Source: HGM04593 sp045636125 (GTDB taxonomy: Bacteria > Bacteroidota > Bacteroidia > Bacteroidales > Bacteroidaceae). Taken from it: a DNA stretch of 33,625 nucleotides. The notes under the pieces are model-generated. The model searched no databases. It was not told the DNA's origin and worked only from the letters and a program-made list of their open reading frames with translations. Shown piece after piece: positions 8,318 through 15,757 of this stretch (positions within the stretch are counted from its first letter, which is position 1; every line of letters begins with the position of its first letter). Both the position numbers and the translations under genes were made by a program. The DNA lies in contig JAZTWX010000012.1 of assembly GCA_045636125.1 (NCBI GenBank), positions 1 through 33,625 on the forward strand. The letters run 5' to 3'.

Positions 8318-8965
8318 ATGAACACACAATTCAGCCTTGCACGTTTTGCCAAGTTGTTTATATACGAGCACAGGAGCAGTAATTTTATACGCTACGCAAC
8401 ACTCTTCATTATCCTTTACAGCATTGTAGTAAATATTATAACGAAATTGACGGTATCTGCGGACATTGACGGAGAATCGCTGTTCTTCCCTGTAATAAAA
8501 ACCTTTATTATGGGGTACCTTTCAGCAGCCTTTTATTATCCCTTACTGAAAAAGGAGAATAGAGAACTATACGAGATGCAGCCTGCAAGCAACCTCGAAA
8601 AATATTTGTCGGTGCTGGCAAACACCGTTGTCGTGGTACCCGCATTTTTTATATTACTAAATCTTGTTCCATTAATTGGGTTATATATAAAATATGGCGG
8701 GGAGATACCGGGGCTGGAATTTTACAAGCCCGGCCTGAATGAGTTGTGCGATTATATACAAATAACAAGCATAGTAACCTACCTGTTCTTCTCCTCGATG
8801 AGCCGCAGTAAAATGGTCGAAGGCAATATAATCGTAGCAATATATTGGCTAAGCGGCCCACTGCGACGAGAATTTGACGAAACGGGGCACCTCTTAACAA
8901 GTTTACTTGTAATTGCAATATTTCAAATTCTCATATATTTAAGAATTAGAAGAATAGGACAATAA
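8318..8965 (+). CDS. ABC transporter membrane protein, paralogue 1 of 3
   Basis: A 215-residue integral membrane protein with about six hydrophobic segments and no soluble domain. It begins 3 bases after the ATPase and shares with the next two genes an N-terminal pattern (ARFAKLFIYEHRSSNF) and a central motif of the form PASNxEKYLxxxxNTxxxxP. This copy has MQPASNLEKYLSVLANT. It is the most diverged and shortest of the three. It probably forms a permease with one or both of its paralogues. Its stop overlaps the next start by one base, an ATGA-type arrangement suggesting translational coupling. Confidence 0.85.
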   Translation: MNTQFSLARFAKLFIYEHRSSNFIRYATLFIILYSIVVNIITKLTVSADIDGESLFFPVIKTFIMGYLSAAFYYPLLKKENRELYEMQPASNLEKYLSVLANTVVVVPAFFILLNLVPLIGLYIKYGGEIPGLEFYKPGLNELCDYIQITSIVTYLFFSSMSRSKMVEGNIIVAIYWLSGPLRREFDETGHLLTSLLVIAIFQILIYLRIRRIGQ

Positions 8966-9663
8966 TGAACAACACAATAGATATGAAACGGCTTGCACGG
9001 CTCATAATTTATGAGAACAGGAGCAACGAGTATATTTACAACATTGCTACGGTGTCTTTCGCACTGCTGATAATGGTGTTCGGCTATCGCGCAGCATTTA
9101 TAGCAATAGGCGAACCATTGGGTATGGGGGCTCTATTCGGCAATGATAACGAAACGGTTCAACTTATTTTAATGCTGTCGCCTTTTATATTTTACGGCAC
9201 GCTGCCACGCAAGCAAAGAAAAGAGCTGTACCTTTTATTACCCGCAAGCAATGCGGAGAAATACATAGCGATGCTCGTAAATACATTCATAATTGTGCCA
9301 CTGACAATTACGCTTGCCATAATATGCGTGAACTACATTGCCACAGGGTTTTCCGCCACATATATTGCAAGCCTGCAGGAAACAACAGGGCTGCTCAACC
9401 GCATTTTGCTTACGTGGGCCGGCATAAGCGTTGCGACGTTTTTCATAATTATGCTGTGCCGATACAAAGCGTGGATAGCCATAGCAATGATGGTTGTCAT
9501 TGCTATAATTGAAACAAAGTGCATAGCTATGATATTCGAAACCACAAGCCAAGGTTACCTGAGACCAAGCAGCTTGGCAGAAACATATTTGCTTGCCTCC
9601 ATTATAAATATTGTAATATTCCAGATACTTATTTACTACAATATAGGCAAGATTAAGGCATAA
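8965..9663 (+). CDS. ABC transporter membrane protein, paralogue 2 of 3
   Basis: A 232-residue membrane protein of the same family as its neighbours. Its N-terminus (MNNTIDMKRLARLIIYENRS) nearly matches that of the third copy. The central motif reads LLPASNAEKYIAMLVNT. About six membrane segments are visible. The start codon overlaps the stop of the first paralogue by one base. The close similarity to paralogue 3 points to a recent tandem duplication. Substrate unknown. Confidence 0.85.
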   Translation: MNNTIDMKRLARLIIYENRSNEYIYNIATVSFALLIMVFGYRAAFIAIGEPLGMGALFGNDNETVQLILMLSPFIFYGTLPRKQRKELYLLLPASNAEKYIAMLVNTFIIVPLTITLAIICVNYIATGFSATYIASLQETTGLLNRILLTWAGISVATFFIIMLCRYKAWIAIAMMVVIAIIETKCIAMIFETTSQGYLRPSSLAETYLLASIINIVIFQILIYYNIGKIKA

Positions 9664-9709
9664 AGCCCTTGCGACAAACTGCATTTTAACAACAAAGAAC
9701 CGAAAAAGG

Positions 9710-10408
9710 ATGAACAACACATTAGACATAAAACGCCTTGCACGGCTCATAATATACGAGAACAAGAGCAGCAAATTTCTGCTTTACATCGTAGCTGCTA
9801 TGCTCATATACACAGTGATATGTATTTTTACAAGGGCTCTCAACAGCGCTGAAACCACTCTCTACAGCAGCATCATAGGAGAGAGCTTTGTCGAGATATT
9901 GCTTTGTATTTCACCCATACTTTGCTACTATAAGCTCATAATTGGAAAGGAGAAACGTACACTCTACCCCACCTTGCCTGCAACGAACACCGAAAAGTAC
10001 CTGTCGATGTTTATAAACACATTGGTGATAGCACCCGCAACAATCATAATACTGGCAACGGTGATAAACCACATAGGTTCGCTCATTTACACAGCCGGCC
10101 ATTACACAGGCAACGAAATACATTTACAGCCCAATTACCTTTTATACGTGCTTGTGAATTGGTCGTGGATAAGCTGCACAACGTTTCTGCTGCTTGTATT
10201 CGTGATGTTCAGAAACCTGAAAGGCCTTGCCATTGCATTGGCCATACCCGCAGCCGACATTGCCCTTGCCGCCACTTTGATAGGTACGGTAGATGGCGAA
10301 CATATATCACCCACCACAATGGCACTGTTTATGAACATAATATCGATTACAAACCTCATTGTTCTTCAAGCACTCATATACCTAATGATAAAACGCATAA
10401 AAGCATAA
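9710..10408 (+). CDS. ABC transporter membrane protein, paralogue 3 of 3
   Basis: A 232-residue membrane protein, equal in length to paralogue 2 and sharing its N-terminus (MNNTLDIKRLARLIIYENKS) and the motif LPATNTEKYLSMFINT. A 46-base gap separates it from paralogue 2; no convincing promoter was seen there, so it should be in the same transcript. About six hydrophobic segments are visible. It is followed after 4 bases by the regulator gene. Whether the three copies form alternative heterodimers or one larger complex cannot be told from the sequence. Confidence 0.85.
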   Translation: MNNTLDIKRLARLIIYENKSSKFLLYIVAAMLIYTVICIFTRALNSAETTLYSSIIGESFVEILLCISPILCYYKLIIGKEKRTLYPTLPATNTEKYLSMFINTLVIAPATIIILATVINHIGSLIYTAGHYTGNEIHLQPNYLLYVLVNWSWISCTTFLLLVFVMFRNLKGLAIALAIPAADIALAATLIGTVDGEHISPTTMALFMNIISITNLIVLQALIYLMIKRIKA

Positions 10409-10412
10409 CAGA

Positions 10413-10757
10413 ATGGAATTCAGTGAACATAAACCAATATACCTGCAAACAGCCGATATGATGCGGGAACGCATTATGTGCCACACTTGGGAGGAGGAAG
10501 CACGCATACCATCGGTGCGCGAGCTTGGTGCCACACTTGGGGTGAACCCCAATACCATTGTGCGCACATACCAGTTGCTGGAGGCCGAGGATATAATATA
10601 CAACAAACGCGGCCTCGGCTACTTTGTGAAAGAGGGCGCACGCGAGAGAATAAAAGCGGCTCAGAAGCGCGAATTTCTTGAAAACGAGCTGCCTCAGTTC
10701 AAGGCAAAAGCCGAGCTTTTGGGAATTACCAAAGAGGAACTGTTGCAGTTGCTGTAA
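10413..10757 (+). CDS. Short GntR-family regulator, YtrA type
   Basis: A 114-residue transcription factor: an N-terminal winged helix (PIYLQTADMMRERI, then RIPSVRELGATLGVNPNTIVRTYQ read as helix-turn-helix, residues about 10-75) followed only by a short helical tail. This lack of a large effector domain defines the YtrA subgroup of GntR regulators, which usually sit in operons with ABC transporters and repress them. It lies 4 bases after the third permease gene, and a YtrA-like inverted repeat covers the operon's predicted start of transcription (7492-7513). Autorepression of the operon is therefore likely. The signal that lifts repression is unknown; family members may respond to envelope-active compounds. 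Confidence 0.92.
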   Translation: MEFSEHKPIYLQTADMMRERIMCHTWEEEARIPSVRELGATLGVNPNTIVRTYQLLEAEDIIYNKRGLGYFVKEGARERIKAAQKREFLENELPQFKAKAELLGITKEELLQLL

Positions 10758-10780
10758 CAGACATAACAACGATTTTTACA

Positions 10781-11341
10781 ATGAAAAAGTTTTTAACCAA
10801 ACTACTTTGGGGGTTCGTAATTGCAATACTCATACTTATAGTATCGTTTCTTTTTGCTATAAGGGAGGTATTCCACAGTGCATTCGGCCCCGACAACGAC
10901 GACTTTGGCAAAAGGCACCAAATCCCTGCCGGGCTTGTATATAACCAACCTATGGAACTGCGCGATTCGGTGCTTGCGGCACCTGCTGACAGCCTTGCCA
11001 CTGACAGCTATCTGCAAATATATAATGGTTTTCAAGGAGGCATATATCTCTATGATTTCCACTACCCTTCGCTGCCTGCCGGCGAAATCTATCTTAAGTG
11101 CTACGAGGTAACGGAGAACATTCCACTCTCCATGAAGCGCATATTGGAAAAAAGCAGGATTGAAATTGCCGCTACCGATTCTTTTTGCAAATTGGTAAAC
11201 AAGCAGGAATTCACCATTTACGAAGGAGTGTGGGGCGACTATTATGCAGCCCGCATAGAGGTGTGGCACAAAGATGCCACGACAAAAAAGAAGAGAAAAC
11301 TTGTTGAAAAGGTTTACCGTGTAGAGGGGTGGGAAAGGTAG
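10781..11341 (+). CDS. Membrane-anchored protein of unknown function, ABC operon member
   Basis: I do not recognise this 186-residue protein. It has one N-terminal hydrophobic segment (about residues 9-28) after a Lys-rich start. The rest is predicted to be outside the cytoplasm, with many aromatic and charged residues and no cysteine pairs of note. It begins 23 bases after the GntR gene on the same strand, so it is probably the last gene of the transporter operon. It could be an accessory or substrate-sensing protein for the transporter, but nothing in the sequence proves it. No clear terminator follows. Confidence 0.75.
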   Translation: MKKFLTKLLWGFVIAILILIVSFLFAIREVFHSAFGPDNDDFGKRHQIPAGLVYNQPMELRDSVLAAPADSLATDSYLQIYNGFQGGIYLYDFHYPSLPAGEIYLKCYEVTENIPLSMKRILEKSRIEIAATDSFCKLVNKQEFTIYEGVWGDYYAARIEVWHKDATTKKKRKLVEKVYRVEGWER

Positions 11342-11349
11342 TATGAAGA

Positions 11350-11576
11350 TGACTAAAAAGTGTATTTGGTTCCCCAAATTTGGCTTCACTCGCAGTAAAA
11401 CATTAAAGTAAACTTTATGTTTCGCTCGTTTGCACAAATTTTTTGCGTTACGCTTGCCTTCAAAATCCTCATTTACGCTTAGTAAACTGCGGTTTTTCAG
11501 GCTGCGCAAGCCTTAAACTACATCTTTTTATTCATCTCCCTGCAAAATGAGGTTGCTAAAAAATACTTTTTAGTCA
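11350..11576. repeat. Intergenic segment bounded by 12-base inverted repeats
   Basis: TGACTAAAAAGT at 11350-11361 recurs inverted at 11565-11576, enclosing a 227-base segment that almost fills the gap between the convergent ABC operon and Fic gene. Inside are smaller imperfect hairpins (for example AAACATTAAAGT with ACTTTATGTTT). There is no coding frame of note and no clear flanking target duplication. It could be a MITE-like element or an extended bidirectional transcription stop. Confidence 0.35.
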
Positions 11577-11580
11577 GCCT

Positions 11581-12468
11581 CTAATACTTAATCTTAAAAT
11601 AATCGAGCAACGCCTTGTAATTGTCCTGTGCAGTAAGGCAAGTGTCCAGCAGAAAACCCCGCACCCTGCTCCACTCGCACAGGCCGCGATAGTAGAACAT
11701 CTTCAGTTCATCGGTGATGATAAAAGGTACAAAGCCACAGACAAGGCACTCTTTGAACATCACAAGCCGCCCAACACGCCCATTACCATCCTGGAATGGG
11801 TGTATCGCCTCAAAACGTTGATGCAGGTCTATTATATCCTCTATTGTTTTTTGCTTTATACCATTATACTCTTTAAGCAGTGCCTTCATCTCGCGGCCGA
11901 CATCAGCGGGAGAAACAGTTTCGTTACCTCCCACCTCGTTGGGCAGACGCTTGTATTCCCCCACGGCAAACCAATCCTTGTAGCTGTCTGTTGTGCCCTG
12001 TTTCAATACCGCGTGCAACTCCTTGATAAAATGCTCTGTAAGTTTTTCTTCTGCACGGTCTATAACAAGGTCTATGCAACGAAAATGGTTAGTGGTTTCA
12101 ATAATATCATCAACGCGAAGAGACTCACCCTCAACGCCAATGGTATTTGTTTCGAAAATGAATCTTGTCTGTTCGTGCGTGAGGCGGCTACCCTCAATAT
12201 GGTTGGAATTATACGTTAAATCGATTTGCGTGCGATGATAGATACCACCCTTCAACCTTGCCTCTTTCTCCCTGCGCAGAACCAGCAACAAAGGCATTGC
12301 CTTGCGGCGTTTATTCTTGCGCGCCGGCAACTGCGCATCACAAGGAATGCCCCACGTTTTACCAATGAGCCTTGCACCCTCAATCTTGCCCACTGCGCAA
12401 TAATTGCGCACCGTTCTCTCATGCACATCGTGTTTCTTTGCAAACTCCGCAACCGAAATATACTCCAT
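11581..12468 (-). CDS. HTH-Fic protein (Fic-domain AMPylase, self-inhibited type)
   Basis: Fic enzymes transfer AMP (sometimes other phosphate-containing groups) from nucleotides to target proteins. This 295-residue protein has a short N-terminal MerR/excisionase-like helix-turn-helix (residues 1-48), then a Fic core. The catalytic motif is intact, HPFQDGNGRVGR (223-234), with the catalytic His223. An inhibitory motif of the (S/T)xxxE(G/N) type, SNHIEG (88-93) with Glu92, lies before the core. That places it in the class with an intramolecular inhibitory helix, so no separate antitoxin is needed and none is adjacent. A perfect 30-base palindrome and a matching half-site bracket its promoter, suggesting that the HTH represses its own gene. 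The target is unknown. Confidence 0.93.
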   Translation of the reverse strand: MEYISVAEFAKKHDVHERTVRNYCAVGKIEGARLIGKTWGIPCDAQLPARKNKRRKAMPLLLVLRREKEARLKGGIYHRTQIDLTYNSNHIEGSRLTHEQTRFIFETNTIGVEGESLRVDDIIETTNHFRCIDLVIDRAEEKLTEHFIKELHAVLKQGTTDSYKDWFAVGEYKRLPNEVGGNETVSPADVGREMKALLKEYNGIKQKTIEDIIDLHQRFEAIHPFQDGNGRVGRLVMFKECLVCGFVPFIITDELKMFYYRGLCEWSRVRGFLLDTCLTAQDNYKALLDYFKIKY

Positions 12469-12481
12469 AGAAAAATCCGTT

Positions 12482-12491
12482 TATCGGCAAG
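12482..12491. promoter_or_regulatory. Extra operator half-site in the Fic leader
   Basis: TATCGGCAAG is identical to ten bases of the 30-base palindrome (12535-12544) and lies 53 bases away, about five turns of DNA. It sits between the -7 box and the ATG. A distant half-site in phase would fit cooperative binding or looping. Confidence 0.45.
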
Positions 12492-12512
12492 TTATACCCA
12501 CCGGTTTCATTG

Positions 12513-12543
12513 CAAATATAGCATTTCTTGCCGATATCGGCAA
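12513..12543 (-). promoter_or_regulatory. Promoter of the Fic gene
   Basis: Read on the minus strand, the -7 box is TATATTTG (12520-12513) and a TTG -33 element falls at 12543-12541, with 20 bases between them. The -33 element and spacer lie within the palindrome at 12521-12550, so a bound protein would exclude RNA polymerase. Confidence 0.6.
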
Positions 12544-12550
12544 GAAATGC
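12521..12550. promoter_or_regulatory. 30-base perfect palindrome, likely Fic operator
   Basis: The left half GCATTTCTTGCCGAT is followed directly by its exact reverse complement. It occupies the region immediately upstream of the Fic gene's -7 box and covers the proposed -33 element. It could be the binding site of the Fic protein's own HTH domain. A cruciform or transcript hairpin is also possible, but its position over the promoter favours an operator. Confidence 0.6.
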
Positions 12551-12562
12551 AGTAAAATTAAC

Positions 12563-12620
12563 ATATAACACAAAAAAGGATTTCCTTCGCGCGAATGAAA
12601 TCCTTTTTCCTGTGTTATAA
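12563..12620 (-). terminator. Long hairpin terminator downstream of the BspA-like gene
   Basis: An inverted repeat with inner arms AAAAAGGATTTC / GAAATCCTTTTT and outer arms TATAACACA / TGTGTTATA (a small offset on one side). The A/T tracts around the stem suit termination in either direction. It follows the orphan gene-end copy at 12629-12677 by 8 bases, so it may originally have been the terminator of the NfnAB-like gene. Confidence 0.6.
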
Positions 12621-12628
12621 AGTATATA

Positions 12629-12677
12629 TCACTTACTCAACATCTCGTGCATTGAAGCAGCTGCGTTGCGGCCGTCC
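12629..12677 (-). pseudogene. Orphan second copy of the NfnAB-like gene's 3' end
   Basis: On the minus strand this encodes DGRNAAASMHEMLSK followed by a TGA stop, the same residues that end the intact oxidoreductase at 15758. The two DNA copies agree at 45 of 49 positions. All differences are silent: three third-position changes plus TGA versus TAA for the stop. Upstream of this point (higher coordinates) similarity ends abruptly. It lies between the BspA-like gene's stop and a terminator. It is the far member of a direct repeat bracketing the BspA-like gene, as expected when a DNA segment replaces the 3' end of a gene on insertion. Confidence 0.75.
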
Positions 12678-12730
12678 GCTTCACAGAACGCCTGGAAAGG
12701 TATATTTATCGGTCGCTTTCAGGCAATTTC

Positions 12731-15514
12731 CTACAGCACCACCTTCCTTCCGTTTATAATATAGATGTTGCCCTTAACAGGAGTGGTTACAGGGTTGCCC
12801 TTGAGGTCGAAGATGTATTGTTGGGAGGGAGAGGGGGGTATTTCTTCTATCGCGGTGTCTTCGGTTTCCACTATTGTCTTGAAGTCTTTCCAGCCGCTGC
12901 TGCTGGCGTAGGTGCTGCGGCTGCCTATGGGGACGGTGAGCGTGCATTTCTTCTTGCTTACATTGAGGAAGGTGTAGCTGTCGACACTCAGCGCGGAGAG
13001 TGACTCGCCGGGGAGGTAGCTGGTGAGACTGGTGAGACCGGTGCAGTCGTAGTAGGCGTATTTTCCTATTGTGACTACGGTGTTGGGGATGGTGGCTGTG
13101 GTGAGGTTGCTGCATCCGCGGAAGGCGTTTTCGCCTATTGTGGTGAGACCGCGGGGGAGGTCGGCGGTTTCGAGGGTGGTGCAGTTGTAGAAGGTGTTGT
13201 TTTTAATTTCGGTTATTGTACTGGGGAGTACTAGTGAGGTGAGGGGTTCGTCGTTTACATAGAGTTCTTGTGCGTAGAAGAGGGGGTTGGAGTATGGGTT
13301 GGTAAAGTTTATGCTGCACCAGGCTTCGAGGCTGGGGCTGTGCACGGAGGTGAGTTTGCTGCATTTGTTGAAGGCGTACTCTTCTATTGTGGTGGTGTGG
13401 CCTTGGAGGGTTACTGTCTTTAGGCCGGTGCAGCTTTCGAAGGCTTTGGTGCCGATGGTGGTGACGGCAGCGGGGATGGTGATGGTGGTGATTTTGGTAT
13501 TGCTCTTGAAGGCTTCGTCGGCTATGGCGTATGTGCTGCCTTGGTAGTTGGTGGGGAGGGTGAGGTTGGTGCTGCTGCCTATGTAATAGCTGAGTGTGGG
13601 GGTGCCGTCGATGGTTGTGAAGACGTAATCGCCTTCGATGCTGCCGCCGGGGACGTTGAAGAGGGTGCTGGCGTAGTAGGCTACGTAGCCGTGGCTCTTG
13701 GAGCTTTTGGTGAGTTTGATGTTGGAGAAGTTGTATACGCTCTTCAGGTTGGTGCAGCCGCGGAAGGCGTCGCTGCCTATTGAGGTGACGCTCGCGGGGA
13801 GGGTGATGTTTGCTAGTTTGCTGCAATCTCTGAACGCCCCGTTCCCTATGCTTGTTACACTAGTGGGAATTGTTACGTTTGAGAAATTACTACAACCATA
13901 GAACGCGTAGTTTCCTATGCTTGTTACGCAGGTGGGAACAACAAGGGTTGTAACACTCTCTCCGTTCAAACAGAGGTTATGAGCATAATACAAAGGATTG
14001 GAATCATAATCCTCAAATTCTATATTACACCACGCGACAAGGTCGCTTATGCGAACCTCTTTAAGGCCTGTGCAACCAGAAAACGCGTCGTCACCTATGC
14101 TTGTTACACCATTGCCGATATTTGCGCTTGTGAGGCCGCTGCAACTAGAGAATACATTTTCGCCAATTACATAATTTTCACCCTTGTAGCTGTCGGGAAG
14201 AATTACTTCGCCACCATTGCCCAAATATGCAGCCAATGTATTTACACCATCAATTACTCCAAATACAAAATCGCTCTCAATGGAACCCTTGGGCAGATTC
14301 ATTACTTTTTCGGCATAATAGGCCACATAGCCATAATTGGTAGAGCCCTTGGTAAAGGTTAAATTAGAACAATTTATTACCTTCTTAAGGGCGCTGCAAT
14401 TATAGAACGCGCTGCTTCCGATGCTTGTTACGCCATTGCCAATTGTTACGCTCTTGAGACCGGTACAACCATTGAAAGCATCCCTACCGATGCTTGTTAC
14501 GTTGTTGGGGATTGTTATATTAGTAATAGCGGTATTATCCTTAAAAACATTTGCACCGATAGCGTAATTTTTACCATTACAATTATCGGGGAGTGTTACT
14601 GCGCCACCATTGCCCAAATATGCAACCAGTGTATTTGTACCATCAAATACAAAATCGCCATCAACGAAGCCGTTGGGTGCATTTATTACTTTGTCTGCAT
14701 AATAAGCTACATAGCCATAGTCGCTGTAGCCTTTTGAAAAAGTTAAATTAGAACAATTTATTACCACTTTAAGGCCGCTGCAACCACGGAAAGCGTGTTG
14801 TCCTATGCTTGTTACACTGTTAGGAATAGTTACGCAGGTAAGGCCTGTGCAACCATAGAACGCAGCTACCTCAATGCTTGTAACGCTGTTGGGAATGAGA
14901 ATGCTTGTAAGGCCTGTGCAACTATAGAACGCAGATCCTTCAATGCTTGTAACGCTGTTGGGGATGACAATGTTTGTAAGGCCTGTGCAACTATGGAACG
15001 CTCCATTCTTGATGCTCTTTACACCGCTACCTATTGTAACGCTTGTGAGGCCAGTGCAACCATTGAAAGCATTCCAACCGATGCTTGTAACGCTATTGGG
15101 GATTGTTACGCTGGTAAGACCTGTACAACCATAAAACGCTCTGTCCCCTATGCTTATAACGCTGTCGCCGATTGTTACACTGGCGAGGTAGATGCAATTC
15201 TCGAACGCAGATCCTTCAATGCTTGTTACGCTGTTGGGGATTGTTACAAAGTAGATTTCGCAATTATAGAACGCGCGGCCTCCTATACTTGTTACGCTGT
15301 AGTTCGTTCCATTATAAGTTACAGACGAAGGAATCGAAACTATGTAACGGTATGGATTATACGAATTACCATCATAGGTAACCTCCACGGTTTTTGCAAT
15401 TTTGTCGGTAATGTTGAAATAGATACCACCGCTTGCAAAATCGTGGGCAGTGGCCACAGTGCTACACAGCAACAGCAACGCAGTGAACAAACTTATCTTG
15501 TAAAAATTTTTCAT
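12731..15514 (-). CDS. BspA-like leucine-rich-repeat surface protein
   Basis: A 927-residue exported protein made largely of 23-residue BspA/LRR_5 repeats of the form 'SVTIPNSVTSIGxxAFxGCTGL'. A signal peptide ends near residue 24 (ATAHD). The repeats are interrupted by three related modules with GYVAYYA...LP..Y.G..Y.I, and by two segments of the BspA type with 'AWC.I.F...SNPL.YA'. The end (FDLKGNPV, then GNIYIINGRKVVL) resembles the C-terminal sorting-like tail common on Bacteroidota surface proteins. BspA proteins bind host matrix or other bacteria in oral species; a similar adhesive role is inference. Composition changes sharply inside the gene. It is bracketed by a duplicated end of the neighbouring oxidoreductase gene, which suggests acquisition by recombination. 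Confidence 0.92.
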   Translation of the reverse strand: MKNFYKISLFTALLLLCSTVATAHDFASGGIYFNITDKIAKTVEVTYDGNSYNPYRYIVSIPSSVTYNGTNYSVTSIGGRAFYNCEIYFVTIPNSVTSIEGSAFENCIYLASVTIGDSVISIGDRAFYGCTGLTSVTIPNSVTSIGWNAFNGCTGLTSVTIGSGVKSIKNGAFHSCTGLTNIVIPNSVTSIEGSAFYSCTGLTSILIPNSVTSIEVAAFYGCTGLTCVTIPNSVTSIGQHAFRGCSGLKVVINCSNLTFSKGYSDYGYVAYYADKVINAPNGFVDGDFVFDGTNTLVAYLGNGGAVTLPDNCNGKNYAIGANVFKDNTAITNITIPNNVTSIGRDAFNGCTGLKSVTIGNGVTSIGSSAFYNCSALKKVINCSNLTFTKGSTNYGYVAYYAEKVMNLPKGSIESDFVFGVIDGVNTLAAYLGNGGEVILPDSYKGENYVIGENVFSSCSGLTSANIGNGVTSIGDDAFSGCTGLKEVRISDLVAWCNIEFEDYDSNPLYYAHNLCLNGESVTTLVVPTCVTSIGNYAFYGCSNFSNVTIPTSVTSIGNGAFRDCSKLANITLPASVTSIGSDAFRGCTNLKSVYNFSNIKLTKSSKSHGYVAYYASTLFNVPGGSIEGDYVFTTIDGTPTLSYYIGSSTNLTLPTNYQGSTYAIADEAFKSNTKITTITIPAAVTTIGTKAFESCTGLKTVTLQGHTTTIEEYAFNKCSKLTSVHSPSLEAWCSINFTNPYSNPLFYAQELYVNDEPLTSLVLPSTITEIKNNTFYNCTTLETADLPRGLTTIGENAFRGCSNLTTATIPNTVVTIGKYAYYDCTGLTSLTSYLPGESLSALSVDSYTFLNVSKKKCTLTVPIGSRSTYASSSGWKDFKTIVETEDTAIEEIPPSPSQQYIFDLKGNPVTTPVKGNIYIINGRKVVL
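14760..15300 (-). repeat. Tandem 69-base repeats within the BspA-like gene
   Basis: Near-identical units of 69 bases (23 codons) repeat here, recognisable from the recurring words AATGCTTGTAACGCTGTTGGG and AAGGCCTGTGCAAC on the plus strand. These encode consecutive leucine-rich repeats. Such DNA can change copy number by slippage or recombination. The boundaries are approximate. Confidence 0.75.
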
Positions 15515-15573
15515 AGATATTTTGTTAATCGTTTTTTACAATTTATTAAAAGAGAAGCATTGAGGGCCTCGCA

Positions 15574-15581
15574 CAAACATA
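15574..15581 (-). promoter_or_regulatory. Candidate -7 box for the BspA-like gene
   Basis: On the minus strand this reads TATGTTTG, a TAnnTTTG match 60 bases upstream of the ATG. It lies between two short complementary words (AGCATTG at 15557-15563 and CAATGCT at 15584-15590). No good -33 element was found. Confidence 0.4.
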
Positions 15582-15704
15582 ACCAATGCTCGATGGGAAT
15601 ATTATTTCTTCTATTATAAGAGAATTTACAAAGCCCTTCCCGGCTTCCAAATATCCCTTTTTATCGCTTCTCCAAGATAGAGCAATAATTGTGAAATATA
15701 AGAT

Positions 15705-15736
15705 ATAAACCCCGAAAGCGTACCTTCGGGGTTTAT
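15705..15736 (-). terminator. Terminator of the NfnAB-like gene
   Basis: A hairpin with 12-base arms (ATAAACCCCGAA / TTCGGGGTTTAT) and an 8-base loop lies 22 bases past the oxidoreductase stop. Read leftward it is followed by a U-rich stretch. Confidence 0.7.
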
Positions 15737-15757
15737 TATACAATGTAGCAGGTTCTT

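Noticed and set aside
11581..12468. Fic gene as half of a two-gene Fic toxin-antitoxin (Doc/Phd or VbhT/VbhA) pair
   Set aside because: The inhibitory motif SNHIEG is inside the same protein and no small antitoxin gene is adjacent.
14760..15300. Regular repeated DNA that could suggest a CRISPR array
   Set aside because: The 69-base period keeps the reading frame and encodes 23-residue leucine-rich repeats; there are no unique spacers between short repeats.
14795..15619. Long plus-strand open frame opposite the BspA-like gene
   Set aside because: Its Cys- and Ala-rich translation is the antisense image of the repeats. The minus-strand frame has a signal peptide, BspA repeats and a sorting-like tail.
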